Assembly: GCF_027887165.1 (NCBI RefSeq)
Contig: NC_077232.1
Span: 18,058,755-18,122,754, forward strand
Length of the DNA stretch: 64,000 nucleotides
Origin: Monodelphis domestica
Lineage: Eukaryota; Chordata; Mammalia; Didelphimorphia; Didelphidae
Direction: 5' to 3'
The notes beneath the pieces are model-generated. The model ran no database searches. It saw only the letters and a list, made by a program, of their open reading frames with translations, and was not told the DNA's origin. The position numbers and the translations under genes are program-made. Of the stretch, positions 1 to 11,329 are shown in pieces (position 1 is the stretch's first letter; each line of letters begins with the position of its first letter).

Positions 1-144
1 TTATTTGAAGGTTCCAATGTTTGTGTATCCCTTACATATTTTACTGTCTATATTTTATATTTATTAATATATTTTATATATAGTTTCCTTCAACAGAATG
101 CAAGTCAAACCCAACAGGGTTGGGACTATTTAGTTTTTTTCTGT

Positions 145-198
145 GTCCCCAGCATCTAGCACATAGTAGGCATTCAATAATTGCTTGTTGAATGACTG
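145..198 (+). repeat. MIR/L2-type 3' tail
   Basis: The phrase around AGCACATAGTAGGCATTCAA and TTGTTGAATGA is the typical 3' end of mammalian L2/MIR repeats. It lies in the probable intron just upstream of the first OR exon. Confidence 0.6.
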
Positions 199-217
199 AA
201 TCCCTATTTCATTGTCA

Positions 218-238
218 CCTTTTCCTTTCTCCCCATAG
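218..238 (+). promoter_or_regulatory. 3' splice acceptor before the OR5B21-like coding exon
   Basis: A pyrimidine-rich run ends in CCCCATAG at 238. ORs normally splice one or more upstream non-coding exons to an acceptor just before the ATG, and five other OR units here have the same arrangement. Confidence 0.6.
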
Positions 239-273
239 GTAGGAGAAATAAGAGAGAGAGAGAGCAAAGTCTC

Positions 274-1212
274 ATGGGAAATAGCACTGAAGTGACAGAG
301 TTCATTCTCTTGGGACTGACAGATGACCCCAAACTCCACCTCCCTCTCTTCCTAGTATTTTTGTTCATCTATCTTTTCACACTTGTAGGGAACTTGGGAA
401 TGATGGTGCTCATCCATTCTGACTCCCGCCTGCACACTCCAATGTACTTTTTTCTCAGTAATCTTTCCTTTGTTGATCTGGGTTACTCCTCAGCTGTAGC
501 TCCTAAGGTGGCTGCTGCCCTCTTCTCAGGGAATAGGGTTATCTCCTACTCCGAGTGTGCTGCCCAGTTCTTCTTCTTTGTTGGGTTTGCCACGGTGGAA
601 TGCTACCTCCTGGCTTCCATGGCCTATGACCGCCATGCAGCTGTGTGTAAGCCCCTCCATTACACCACCACCATGACGGCGAGTGTGTGCATTTGTCTGG
701 TCGCTGGCTCCTACATTTGTGGCTTTCTGAATGCTTCAATCCATGCAGGAGATACCTTCAGCCTTTCTTTCTGTCGTTCTAATGTAGTCCATCACTTTTT
801 CTGTGATATCCCCCCACTCTTAGCTCTCTCCTGCTCTGACACCCACATCAGTGAGTTGGTTGTCTTCTTTGTGGTTGGTTTCAATGTCTTCTTTACTCTC
901 CTGGTCATCTTGATCTCCTACCTGTTCATCTTCATCGCCATCCTAAGGATGAAGTCAGCTGAAGGCCGCCAGAAGGCCATCTCCACCTGTGCTTCCCACC
1001 TCACTGCTGTCTCCATTTTCTATGGGACAATCATCTTCATGTACTTACAACCTGGCTCCAGCCACTCCATGGACAGTGACAAGATAGCATCTGTGTTTTA
1101 CACAGTGGTGATTCCCATGTTGAACCCTGTGATCTACAGCCTGAGGAACAAGGAAGTCAAAAATGCCTTTAGCAAAATGATCAAACAGGTGAGGTTTTCT
1201 AGGAATACCTAA
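274..1212 (+). CDS. OR5B21-like: Olfactory receptor, OR5B21-like
   Basis: This is an intact single-exon odorant receptor of 312 residues, a seven-TM G-protein-coupled receptor expected to act in the ciliary membrane of olfactory neurons through Golf. Visible marks are an N-glycosylation site at N3, GN at 39-40 in TM1, [10 protein letters not shown] from 57 in TM2, C95 before TM3, MAYDRH at 116-121, the extracellular-loop-2 cysteines C167, C177 and C187, [11 protein letters not shown] in TM6 and PMLNPVIY at 281-288 in TM7. From memory, human OR5B21 shares the distinctive N-terminal half and DRHAAVC. The ATG at 274 is chosen because it lies 36 bases after a splice acceptor and gives the family's usual length. 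It is the most divergent gene of the array. The ligand is unknown. Confidence 0.95.
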   Translation: MGNSTEVTEFILLGLTDDPKLHLPLFLVFLFIYLFTLVGNLGMMVLIHSDSRLHTPMYFFLSNLSFVDLGYSSAVAPKVAAALFSGNRVISYSECAAQFFFFVGFATVECYLLASMAYDRHAAVCKPLHYTTTMTASVCICLVAGSYICGFLNASIHAGDTFSLSFCRSNVVHHFFCDIPPLLALSCSDTHISELVVFFVVGFNVFFTLLVILISYLFIFIAILRMKSAEGRQKAISTCASHLTAVSIFYGTIIFMYLQPGSSHSMDSDKIASVFYTVVIPMLNPVIYSLRNKEVKNAFSKMIKQVRFSRNT

Positions 1213-1249
1213 ACTTTCCAGCAAATAGGGAAATTTCACCTCCACCACA

Positions 1250-1375
1250 AATGGGTGTCTTTGACCAAGTCACTTACACTGAATGGGCCTCAGTTTCTTC
1301 ATGTGTAAATTGGAGGGGGATTGGACTAGATGACCTCTCAGTTCCTTTATTGTTCTAGGCCAATGGTCCTAAGAA
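1250..1375 (+). repeat. MIR/THER CORE-SINE fragment
   Basis: CORE-SINE wording: ACCAAGTCACTTA, CTCAGTTTCTTCAT, then GGATTGGACTAGATGACCTC. It is old and degraded. Confidence 0.6.
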
Positions 1376-1434
1376 TCTCAGGGTGTGAACTCATTAAAGC
1401 AAGAATGAGAATTCCCTCCACTATCAGAGATTTG

Positions 1435-1703
1435 TGGCAAAATGGATAGAATACTAGGCTTGGAATCAGTGAGACTCATCTTTATGAGTTTAAATCGAGC
1501 CTGTTTACTTACTGTATGATCCTGGGTAAGTCACTTAACCCTGTTTTCCTCAGTTTCTTTACCTGTAAAAGAAAGGAAAATGGCAAAAAAAAAGGAAAAG
1601 CAAAAGAAGGAAATGGCAAACCACTCCAATATCTTTGTCCAAAAAACCCCCAAATAGGGTCATGGATGGTTGAACACGACTTAAAACAACTGAGCAACAA
1701 CAC
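1435..1703 (+). repeat. MAR1-type SINE with RTE/BovB-like tail
   Basis: A tRNA-like head and CORE region (CCTGGGTAAGTCACTTAACC) are followed by an AAATGGCAAACCACTCCAAT segment and a tail ending in GACTTAAAACAACTGAGCAA. That tail resembles the 3' end of RTE/BovB LINEs, which mobilise this SINE class in marsupials. An internal A-rich expansion is present near 1575-1610. Confidence 0.75.
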
Positions 1704-2469
1704 CATAGACTTTAAATCACAACCTGTCTAAGACTTAGCTATTAAATCCTAATGTTTTTCCTGGGGTTCCAATTAAGGTTAAATGATTTGCTTAGGATCC
1801 CATTAGCAGAATCCAAACACAACTTTTCTGGACTCTAAGCCCTGCCCTCTTTCTCCTACACCAAACTATTTTTACATATAACATTAGCTAGGAAAGAAGC
1901 AATAACTAAACTCAGCAGGCTTTCACAGCCATTTATAGTCTTGTGGCTGGAGTTTCTGTACTCTGCACTCTTGCAAAACGTATCAATGAGCCATAGAGTT
2001 CAATTTGGTTATATGAAGCAAGAAGAAGAATAGTTTATGGAGACTCAAGAGGAGTATTTAGCTGTATCCAAACAAAGAAGAAAAATGGGGCAATTACATT
2101 GGTAGAATCTGTGGCTTGATATTGCCATCCATACTCGCTAGTGAATGTGCTTTTTAGAATCTCACTCTCCTAGGATCTATGCATCTAATATTAAGATTTA
2201 ATGTCTTTGCTACATGCACACATGATATTGCTTCAGATCCCCATTCGCCTCTTCCTTAGGATTTCAAAGGGTCTGACCCAAGACTGTGCTTGTCTGCTTT
2301 AAAAATTCATCATAAATCCCATTTTCCTTTGCATAAAGTAATCCCAGCTGAAGTTTCCACTAATGTGTCTAGCTGGGGTGGAGGCAGGGGTAGGGAAGCC
2401 TGCCCGTTTCTTAGTAGGAAACTTTGTGGTCTAGGATATTAGGGGCAAATTTAATTAATTGCTGACAAT

Positions 2470-2600
2470 AATAGCAAATTAAAGCATATAATACTTTGAG
2501 GTTTGCAAAGTGTTTTCCACTCATCTCATTTATCCTCAAGATAATTCTGTGATGTAGGTGCTCTTATTATAATAACAAGGTCTAATTTAATGGTGACTAA
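2470..2600 (-). repeat. Ancient MIR/L2-family fragment
   Basis: The wording TTTGCAAAGTGTTTTCCACT, CTCATTTATCCTCA and GATGTAGGTGCTCTTATTAT is the weathered form of a common mammalian repeat. Confidence 0.45.
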
Positions 2601-2637
2601 TAGCCATGATAATTATCTCTTGGTACCATTCTCTATA

Positions 2638-2870
2638 GAGACATCTAGGTGGTGTAGTAGATAGAGTGTCAGGAAAACTTGAGTTCAAATTTGGTCTCAG
2701 ATGTGTACTAACTGTGTGACCTTGGGAAACTCATTTAATCCCATTGCCTTGATTTTCTCATCTGTGAAATGAGCTGGAGAAGGAAATGGCAAAGCACTAC
2801 AAAATCTGTGCCAAGAAAACCTCAAATGGGGTCATGAAGGAGTTGGAAGCTATTGAACAACAGGAGTTCT
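2638..2870 (+). repeat. MAR1-type SINE with RTE/BovB-like tail
   Basis: The head reads ATCTAGGTGGTGTAGTAGAT. The CORE GTGTGACCTTGGGAAACTCA and the tail CTCAAATGGGGTCATGAAGG ... GAACAACAG follow. Confidence 0.75.
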
Positions 2871-2879
2871 TTATTGTCT

Positions 2880-3260
2880 GGAAAGGGCTTTATTAGCATT
2901 ATCTTGTTTTGAGTCTCACAGCAGCCCTGTAATTCACATGGATTATTTCTCACTTTACATTTGGGGACATAAAGGCTCAGAAAAGTCATACATAGCCTTT
3001 TAGATTTAGAGCTGGAAGGGTTAAAGTTATCCAATTCCCTCTATTTACAGATGTGGAAACTGAGACTCAGAGAGGTCATAGATTATTGACTTAGAGGTGG
3101 AAGGAATATTAGAGGTCCTAGAGTTCCACCCCACCTTCAGTCTCCAAATGGAGAAACTGAAGCCCGAGAGGCTAAGTAATTTGAACAGGCTCACATAGCT
3201 GGATGGTATCTGAGGTCTTCTTGATTCCAAGTCATCCCACCTGCTGTACCAGCTTCTCTC
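2880..3260 (-). repeat. Two or more MIR-type fragments
   Basis: ATTTACAGATGTGGAAACTGA near 3044 and ATGGAGAAACTGAAGCCCGA near 3150 are two copies of the inverted MIR core. Partly homologous flanks suggest separate insertions. Confidence 0.55.
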
Positions 3261-3592
3261 TTATTTCCTCTCCACTGGTATACAACACAGGTCTCACTAT
3301 ACAAATGCAGATCAGTCAGAGCCCAGCAATTTATAGCCTAAAGGAGCTGTCCAAGGTGGAAATCTGCTTTTCCTGCTTTGGAGGTGGTCTCTCTTCACTA
3401 GGACAAAATGCTCATCCTAATGATGAACACCAATAATAATAATACAAAAATCCCCACCCCACAAATACGAACACCCAAATTTCCTGGAGAGTAATCCAAC
3501 CCATGAACAGGATTGGGATCAGAGCATCAGCACAGATAATTGGTTGCTCAAAATTTTGACCCACAAAGATTTTTAAGAATTTTATATATATA

Positions 3593-3787
3593 TAACCCTT
3601 ACCTTCCATCTTGGAATCAGTGCAGTGTATTATTTCCAAGGCAGAGGAGTGGTAAGGGCTAGGCAATGGGGGTTAAGTGACTTGCCCAGGGTCACACAGC
3701 TGGGAAGTGTCTGAGGTCATATTTGAACCTAGGACCTCCCGGGTCTAAGTCTGGCTCTCAATCCACTGAGATACCCAGCTGCCCCCT
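3593..3787 (-). repeat. tRNA-derived marsupial SINE (WSINE1/WALLSI-like)
   Basis: The minus-strand consensus is complete: ACCCTTACCTTCCATCTTGG, GACTTGCCCAGGGTCACACA, ATCCACTGAGATACCCAGCT. It has the same structure as about a dozen copies in the window. Confidence 0.85.
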
Positions 3788-4225
3788 AAGAATAATATTT
3801 TTAATAGCTGTTGCAATGCAGAACTCTCATAACTTCTGATCTACACGGAATGCAAAGCTTTCCTTGTCCAAAGACCCACAGGAAGAAATCAAAATCATGT
3901 GAGAAAAGGAAGCAATATATATCATTCCCTTCATTCTGGCTGCTACTGGAAATAGCCCAGAAATGTATGAATCTACAGAAGATGAATTTATATCCTAGCA
4001 CTTGTAATTAATCTTAAAATAGTCATATATATTTATAGAATTAATTTTAAAAGTCATAAAATCTACCAGCACAACAGTTCACCAAATATTAAACAGAAAA
4101 GCATAATAGTAAGGTAACAAGTTATTCCTAGACTTTTTCTAAAATCCACAGAACAGAAAGATAAAAATGAAATAATAATAATAATATCATGCGTGAGTGC
4201 TCAGTTCTCATAGCTTGTTGCTCTT

Positions 4226-4420
4226 GGAGCATGGTTATTAGATAGAGCACCGGACTTATAGTCAAGAAGTCCAAAATTCAAATCCTGTCACAGTTATTTA
4301 CTAACTCAACTCTGGGTAAGTCATTTTGCCTCTATCAGTTTCATTTTCTTTATCTATAAGATGGAGATCATAATAGCACTTGTCTCCGAGGGTTGTCATG
4401 AAGATTAAATGAGAAAAAAA
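4226..4420 (+). repeat. MIR/THER CORE-SINE
   Basis: It reads CTGGGTAAGTCATTTTGCCT, then a tail GAGGGTTGTCATGAAGATTA ending near an A-rich run. Confidence 0.6.
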
Positions 4421-4430
4421 AGAACTTCAG

Positions 4431-4614
4431 GAAGCAGGTAGGTGACTCAGTAGATTGAGAACTAGCACTAGAGAGGGGAGGTCCTGGGTTCAAATGTGAC
4501 CTCAGACACTTCCAGGCTGTGTGATGACCCCCATTGCCTAGCCTTTACTGTTCTTCTGCCTTGGAACCAATACATAATACTGATTTCAAGATGGAAGGTA
4601 AGGGTTAAAAAAAA
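4431..4614 (+). repeat. tRNA-derived marsupial SINE (WSINE1-like)
   Basis: GACTCAGTAGATTGAGAACT, GGAGGTCCTGGGTTCAAATG (B-box region) and the tail GATGGAAGGTAAGGGTTAAA are visible. The CORE segment is slightly shortened. Confidence 0.8.
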
Positions 4615-5640
4615 GACATAAAACTTTATTAACAAAGGGCCTTAAGGTTTGGAAAGTACTATATATATATGTATTTATCCACATGTGTATATGGTATATA
4701 CTATTATATGAGATTATCTATTGTTATGTAACATATAATATACAACATAGAATTATATATAACATATATCATATATCATATCCCAGTATCATACAATATA
4801 AAAATATCATATCTATTTTTATTATTTGACCCCTCACAATGACCCTGGTAGGCAAGTATTATTATTTTATATATACATATATGCATGATAATATGGATAA
4901 ATAGTACTTTGCAAACATTGAAGTGTTAGGTAAATATTAACTACTATTCTTTTTATGGAAGAAATGTTAGTCACTGAGCTTCCTTCATTGGTCTAATTCA
5001 TTAAATCTACATCCCAAAGAAAAATAATCACATTTTTTCCCTCTTGGAAGGCCTTGAGGTTGCCATTTTATTTGAACCTGTAGCATTGGTGTTACCCAGC
5101 ACATCAAGCAAAGCTCTTCCATTCACACGTTAGGCTCCAACTCTGAGCTGAGTAAGCATAAACCATTCTGGGCCTTGACAGATTTGACAGTGTTGTCCAA
5201 GAAGAATTCTCTAAGGAGCTATCTGAGAATGCATCCTGCATGCAAACCTGTAAGCTCACATCTGAATTCACCAGCCCTATTACGCATGCATAGAGGAGCT
5301 TGTGGGACTCTTTTGACCCTGTTCATCAAGAATTCTGTTCATTTCTGATCCCTACTGCATCCTGATGTCATCTGCTTTCTCTAATTAGCTGCTACTAGGA
5401 AGAAGAGGACAGCTTGGAAATGTACTTGCCTATTAAGGCAGTAATGATTCAATTCCCAAGACCCACTAATGCTCTGGTTTTATACTTGAAAGCTCTGGTT
5501 TTATACTTGAAAGATTGTGAGTGTATGTGTTGGAGGAGGCAATGCTGGATTTTGCCTCTCATTAATCAATTGGCAGATGAAGCTTTAAGGTCCAATTTAC
5601 CTCTAACCCCAAATTTTTGGTGATTTCCACAGTTGAGAGA
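4615..5640. other. Gene-free AT-rich stretch
   Basis: The first 300 bases are AT-rich with many TATA and ATAT runs. From about 5000 to 5640 the sequence is plain and I recognise neither repeat nor gene, apart from an 18-base perfect tandem duplication near 5473-5512 (GCTCTGGTTTTATACTTGAA twice). Confidence 0.5.
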
Positions 5641-5656
5641 TGAGATTAATTCTTAA

Positions 5657-5845
5657 AAAAAACTCTTTTAGAATTAGATTTGCTACTAAATATTGGTTCC
5701 AAGGTAGAACAGCAAGGGCTAGGGAATTGGGCTTAAGTGACTTGCCCAGGTTCATTCAGCTAGAAAGTATCTGAGATTAAATTTGACCTCTGGTCTTCTT
5801 GACTCCAGGACTGGTCCTTTATCCACTCAGCCATCTAGCTGCCCA
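5657..5845 (-). repeat. Old marsupial SINE, inverted
   Basis: Matches the minus-strand SINE pattern with clear decay: AAGTGACTTGCCCAGGTTCA and CCACTCAGCCATCTAGCTGC. Confidence 0.7.
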
Positions 5846-5939
5846 TAATTACATATGCTCTTGCCAAAGCAGAGAATAGAGAGCTGTGATCAATTTAAAA
5901 ATGTGTCAAAATAGTTTTATAAACATAATAATATTCCAT

Positions 5940-6030
5940 TTTTGGGCTTCAGTTTCCTCATCTGCAGAATGAGAGGATTGGACTAGATAATGTTCAGTGT
6001 TCCTTTCAACTCTCTCATTCTATGCTATAT
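5940..6030 (+). repeat. MIR tail fragment
   Basis: CTTCAGTTTCCTCATCTGCA, then GGATTGGACTAGATAATGTT, typical of the MIR/THER 3' half. Confidence 0.55.
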
Positions 6031-6349
6031 TCTCTAAGATCTCAGTTCTAATATTCTATGGGCATATTAAGATTTACTTTTCAGTTAACTTTATATATTC
6101 CAAAGCACTTCCAATCTCTAATTCTAAATTATATGGCTGACATGTTCTCTCTCACTTTTTCTCTCTCCTTTTCTCCCCTCTCTTTCTCTCCCTTTCTCTC
6201 CTTTATTGGGTTTCCTTTCAGCTTGAAATGTTTTATACTTTAAAGCCACTTTGTGCTCTAATACTTTCTAGCTTTGAAATTATATGTTCTTTGTTCTCAG
6301 GTCAGGCTTTACTAGTAGTCTGACCATATTTTGAGATACATCCTGGAAA

Positions 6350-6490
6350 ACCTTACTAGCTGTGTGACCTTGGTCAGGTCACTTCCATTTTGGAATTCAG
6401 TTTCTCCATCTCTAAAATGAGGGGTTTGGACTAGATGGTTTCTAAGGTCCCTTCCGGCTTGATAACTTGTGAGCCAATGATCCTGAGGGT
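6350..6490 (+). repeat. MIR CORE-SINE fragment
   Basis: CTAGCTGTGTGACCTTGGTC, CTCCATCTCTAAAATGAGGG and GGACTAGATGGTTTCTAAGG give the core and 3' part. Confidence 0.65.
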
Positions 6491-7789
6491 TGGAGAAAGT
6501 TCAGTAGAATTCATGAGCGAGGTAACAGAATTCTATTCCTATCTCTTGCTTGTTTTTGGAGCAGCTCATCAAACACTAACTTGAAGCTTTTATTGAGTAC
6601 TTGCAATGTTTTAGAGCTGCTGTTGGGTGTTCTGTGGAGCACAAAAATGAATAAGACAAAGCCCCATATCTGTAAGGAGCTTAAAGACAGAAATGAAAAA
6701 GAAAGTTAGTATTTATATATAAATGCCAATCAGTGGACCGGACAGTAAATTCATAGATATATGGAGAAGGGAGAGCTCAGAGTTGGTCAGTCATGAGGGA
6801 CAGGAAGGGCTTTGCAGAAGAGATGAGATTTCAGCTCAATTTAAAGAATGGGAAGGAGTCAGAGAAGAAGAGGGGAGAGGGGCAGGTGCCAGCCAGAGAG
6901 CTGACAAGCACATTTCTTTAGAATGTACATTTGTGGAATGCTGATTGGAGGGAGTTGAGAGCAGAGAAGAAGCTTTTAGAGTAGCCCAGTCTGACAGGAG
7001 CCAGATGATCAATACATCTCTAAATATCTTACTTGTATAGGTAATTATGGACTTGTTGTCTTCAAACTGAACCAAACTGATTCTCTGAAAGCTAGTTCTC
7101 TCTTGAGAATACCTGATGACTATTTCCCTATGGAGCTCCAATGAATTTATGTAGAAACTCTGGCATCATCCCATCATGATGCTCAGCATAGGAATTCCAT
7201 TTTACATCTGTTGTGACTTCCTTTAAGTGGAACCTTTGGGATGGGAGCCACAGCTGTGTTAAATTAAGAGATGGGACACCTGACAGTCTTTGAAGTTTTA
7301 AGCATCGATGGGATGGGCACAGGTTCAGTGGATCAAACCAGTCAAACTAATGACTAAATAATGAAGTCAGTTAGAAGCTACCCACCTCAGAATTCCCAGA
7401 AGCCTTCTGGGGACCAAGTATGATTGGAAAAACTTTCATCCAAAGCCTTTGCAAAACACCCATCCAAACAGACATTATAGTTGTATACATAACTGATATG
7501 ATTTTCCTCTAGAGGGAAGGAAGAAAATCACATTTCTTGGCTAGCTAGAGTCATCAAGTGGCTCAAATTCTATTCTGAACACTTTTGTTAGGGTTAAAGG
7601 CAAACCAATGAATGTAAATAAAAAGAAGAGTCCAGAAGTTCACAATTTGTCATTTTTCTTATACCTCTATGTGAGGGCTACCACTTCAACTAAGATGTTC
7701 GGACTGTATTTTACTTGCTGATACAAAACCAATATCTTGACAGGTTAGAATAGAGCTGAAGTTAACAAGATGGAATATAATAGGATTAA
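6491..7789. other. Gene-free stretch, no recognised element
   Basis: No OR remnant, LINE frame or SINE is recognised. A purine-rich block near 6740-6990 resembles an old interspersed repeat but cannot be named. Confidence 0.4.
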
Positions 7790-8260
7790 ATATAAAGTTG
7801 AAAGCTTCAGTTAAAAAAAGCTTCATAAACAAAGCAAGAGAGGAGTCCTCAGACAGAAATCTATATGAAAAAAGATCTGGGGATCATGGCAGACTGCAAG
7901 TCCAATTAGTCAACAGTGTGATATAGCCACCAAAAACTTGAATGCAGTCCTGGACTACATTGAGAAGGATAATTTCCAGGGATAAACCACTGCTATCTTC
8001 CCTGGACTTCTGACATTTTGAGTATCACATGGGCACCATATTTTAGGAAGATGACTGGGAAATTTGAGCAGATCCAGAAGAAGTTAATTAGAATGGTAGG
8101 AGACTTGAATTCATGCCATATAGAAAGAAGTGGGAATGTTTACCTTGGAGAAGAGGAGGTTCATTCTAGTTATCTTCAAGTATTAGAAAAATGGTTGTAT
8201 AGAAGAGGGAGGTGACATATTTTGTTTGGCCAAGATAATAGAAGTAAGTGGGTAAAATAG
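7790..8260 (+). mobile_element. CR1/L3 LINE 3' fragment
   Basis: Short open pieces read like the C-terminal part of the CR1/L3 ORF2 protein: EDLGIMADCKSN near 7875, WAPYFRKMTGKFEQIQKKLI near 8033 and SLEKR-like wording near 8145. These correspond to conserved CR1 phrases such as WAPHFRKDIDKLERVQ, recalled from the family. It is in sense orientation, with stops and frame changes, and is very old. Confidence 0.7.
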
Positions 8261-8265
8261 GGCAT

Positions 8266-8440
8266 GACTATCCAGTGTAAATAGCACTAGATTTGGAATA
8301 AGAAGTCCTGAGTTCAAATTTTGCCTTTGACACTTGCCACTTGCATGATCTAAGGTGGATTACCGAACCTTTCTGGTTCTTTGTTTCATTTATTTGTAAA
8401 ATGAAAGTGCTGGAGGAGAAGGCCACTAAGTTTTTTTTTA
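8266..8440 (+). repeat. MIR CORE-SINE
   Basis: AAGTCCTGAGTTCAAATTTT (B-box region) is followed by a decayed core and GTTTCATTTATTTGTAAAAT. Confidence 0.6.
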
Positions 8441-8505
8441 TAACTTTGTCTATGATTCTGTGAAGTTGCAAAGAGGCAAATTTTGACTTAATATAACTTT
8501 TAAAA

Positions 8506-8757
8506 AGGGGAATTAGGTGGTATAGTTGATAGAATTCTGGACCGAGAGTTAGGAAGATTCATCTTCCTGAGTTCAAATCTGGCTTTAGACACTTACTAGC
8601 AGTGGGATCTTGGACAAGTCACTTGACTTCATTTACTTCAGTTTCCTCATCTCTAAAATGAACTGGAGAGGGAAATGACAGACCACTCCAGTATCTTTTC
8701 CAAGGAAACCCCAAATGGAGTCATTAAGAGTTGGGCATGACTGAACAACAACAACAC
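8506..8757 (+). repeat. MAR1-type SINE with RTE/BovB-like tail
   Basis: Complete: GAATTAGGTGGTATAGTTGA head, GGACAAGTCACTTGACTTCA core, AATGGAGTCATTAAGAGTTG and CATGACTGAACAACAACAAC tail. Confidence 0.85.
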
Positions 8758-9299
8758 AGCTTTTGTGACCCATAGGACTTTAATAAACAAATTATCAGTG
8801 TACGTGTTATTGGACATCACAATAAATTATCAATTTATTGGATTGCATTTTTAGAGTTTGTCTGAAACAAAATATTTTTCATGTAGTAAAACTTTTGTGC
8901 TATCTAAAACTATCTAACATCTTAGTATAATAGTGTGATGTTAGTTTTACCCAAGTAATAACAGCACTGGAATTATTTCCTTCCCTCCATAGAAGATGAA
9001 AACAAGGGGAATGGGCCACAGATTTTGTCAGAGATGACCAGTTCCATGTGCATTTCAAGTATAACTAGTTTACTGCTTATATTATGTTTGTAGATAGAAA
9101 CCATGGCACTTATAACTTTAAATAATATTCATGTATTAAGGCAAAACAAAATCTTCCATTTTTGGCCAATCCACATGTGATGAAGGACAGATACAGAGGA
9201 CATTCCCAGGTCTATACTCAATGCCAATACCTAATTATTGTAGGTCCTCTATTATTTGACTCTTCTCTGAAGAGCCATGATCTTTGTGTGCCATGAAGA

Positions 9300-9680
9300 A
9301 TAACTAATAATTGTGAACATATCCATGATTTCCTTCAGCAATCAGGGTTGGGTCCCCATAGACTAGGGAGTATAAATACTTCTTCTGAAGAGTAGCTAGA
9401 GTAGAGGGAGGGAGGTCCTCAGAGGATCCATCAACCCCCAGGGAACTTATTCTCCCATGGTGGCATAACCTCATCCTCTAGTCTTGAAATCCCATTCTGC
9501 CATTATCTGGGCTCAATTTCAGTGGTTCAAATATGGAGTCAGGTGGTCTGTGATAGATTGTTTATTTGTTCATTTGGAAATAGTTTTCTCATGCCTTAGT
9601 TCAGCTATGACTTTGCTCAGACCAAGAATCATTCAACAACAATGGCTATGGGTCAGAACCTAGGACTTGGAGAATGTTGA
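9300..9680. repeat. Conserved intergenic module, unit 1 copy
   Basis: This block (AGCAATCAGGGTTGGGTCCC, TCCCATAGACTAGGGAGTAT, then TTATTTGTTCATTTGGAAAT near 9560) aligns by eye with blocks near 20430, 31120, 44600 and 58470, each lying downstream of an OR or OR remnant. It is part of the ancestral duplication unit. Its function is unknown. Confidence 0.55.
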
Positions 9681-9999
9681 ACATTCAGCTCTGGTCCTGA
9701 GGATAGAGCTCCTACAACAGGTCCTCTTTCCTGGGCTGGGCTCCTACATGAAGGTGTTCTGCCTCTCTTCTCCTTGGACTCCTGTTCTCTATCACAAAGG
9801 ACTCAGGTAGGTCTCAGTTATTATAATCCTTGTAATAGTTAATCCCCAGATCAGATGAAAGTCATAGATCTTACCTGTATTCATAATAGTAGTGCCAGGG
9901 AAAAGAAAAAAAAGAGAAGCCATGACTTCGGGAAGGTATAGCGAGCTCAAAAGCCCATCTTTAAAACTTGTATGTACATACTTTTGAGGCTGTGGGTAT

Positions 10000-10180
10000 C
10001 ATTAGGTAGATTACAGTATTTATAGCTGTAAGAAACCTTAGAGATCATTTAGATGAGAAAACAGAGGTCTAGGACAGACTAAGTGACTGGCTGGCCCAAG
10101 GTTATATAAATAGTAGCAAACTGGGCTAGGATTTGAATCCATGTCTTTTCACCCAAAATACCATTGTCTTCCCCTTGACC
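10000..10180 (-). repeat. MIR fragment
   Basis: GATGAGAAAACAGAGGTCTA, GGCCCAAGGTTATATAAATA and GGGCTAGGATTTGAATCCAT follow the inverted MIR core order. Confidence 0.6.
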
Positions 10181-10369
10181 AGTAATCTTTAATTCACATA
10201 ATTAATATTTGTTCCTTTGGATCTTTACAAGTACTTCATAATGAATTCTGCAGTCTGACTTTTTTGCCCTTTTTCTTCTGCTATTTTAAAGACTGTTGAT
10301 TTGGCTTTATCACTCGAAGATATGACATTAGATTATTATTGGATTTTTTACTTAGTTGTATATACAATT

Positions 10370-10510
10370 CAGTATCAGAGATGGAAGAGACCATTTTTGT
10401 CTCACACTCTTATTTTATAGGTGTGCAGAACTGAGGCCCAGAGAAGGGAATGACCTGCCCACGGCCACACAACAAATTAGTGTCAGGGTCCAAACAAGAA
10501 GTGAAATATT
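10370..10510 (-). repeat. MIR fragment
   Basis: GTGTGCAGAACTGAGGCCCA, GACCTGCCCACGGCCACACA and GTCAGGGTCCAAACAAGAAG follow the inverted MIR core. Confidence 0.6.
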
Positions 10511-10928
10511 CTATTTTAGAGTTTATTAAATCCTCTGCCACACCTGTCTCTAGTACCACTGGTGGAAATCATTCACCTCTAGCATCAATTACAAGGTCTT
10601 TCCTATTTTTTCTTAAAAATATCCATTTTAACATCATCTCTCTTTCCAAATATCTCCCCTTTCCCACCTAGAAAGTTATGCTTTGAAAAATAACTTTAAA
10701 AAGAAAGGAAAAAATGTAGTTCAATTGAGCAAAATTAACCTTTATGCCATCGATGTCTGATAATATGTATAATATTCTACAGCTGTTGTCAAATAAGAAA
10801 ACAAGTTTCCTGGTCTTTCTTTTCATTGCCACGAGTTCAGTAATATAGACTTATTAATTTGTGTAATGAACCTTATTAAGCTTAAGGGGAATTTATTTGC
10901 ATAGAGGGAAGTTTAAAAAAAAAGTAGC

Positions 10929-11133
10929 AGGGGTCAGCTGGGTAGATCAGTGGATTGAGAATCAGGCCTAGAGATGGGAGGTCCTTGGTTCAAATCTGGC
11001 TTCAGACACTTCCTATCTGTGTTACCCTGGGCAAGTCACTTAACCTCCATTGCTTAGCCCTTACCACTCTTCTGTCTTGGAGCCAATACACAGTATTGAT
11101 TCTAAGACAGAAGGTAAGGGTTTAAAAAAAAAA
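10929..11133 (+). repeat. tRNA-derived marsupial SINE (WSINE1-like)
   Basis: Full-length with an A-rich tail. An AAAAGTAGC target duplication lies near 10919-10927 and 11126-11136. Confidence 0.9.
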
Positions 11134-11329
11134 GTAGCTGATACCAAAGATCTACCAAAAACTAGCCTGTGGTTTCCCAATCTCTACTCATCTTTATTAT
11201 CTAAAAGAAACCAAAACACATCCTGTAGACATTTGCATGTAATTCCCTCTATAACCCCACATGATTGATTCTAGCAGTTTAAACTACCTTTCTAATTTTT
11301 GAAAAGAACATATTCTCTTTTTTTCCCCA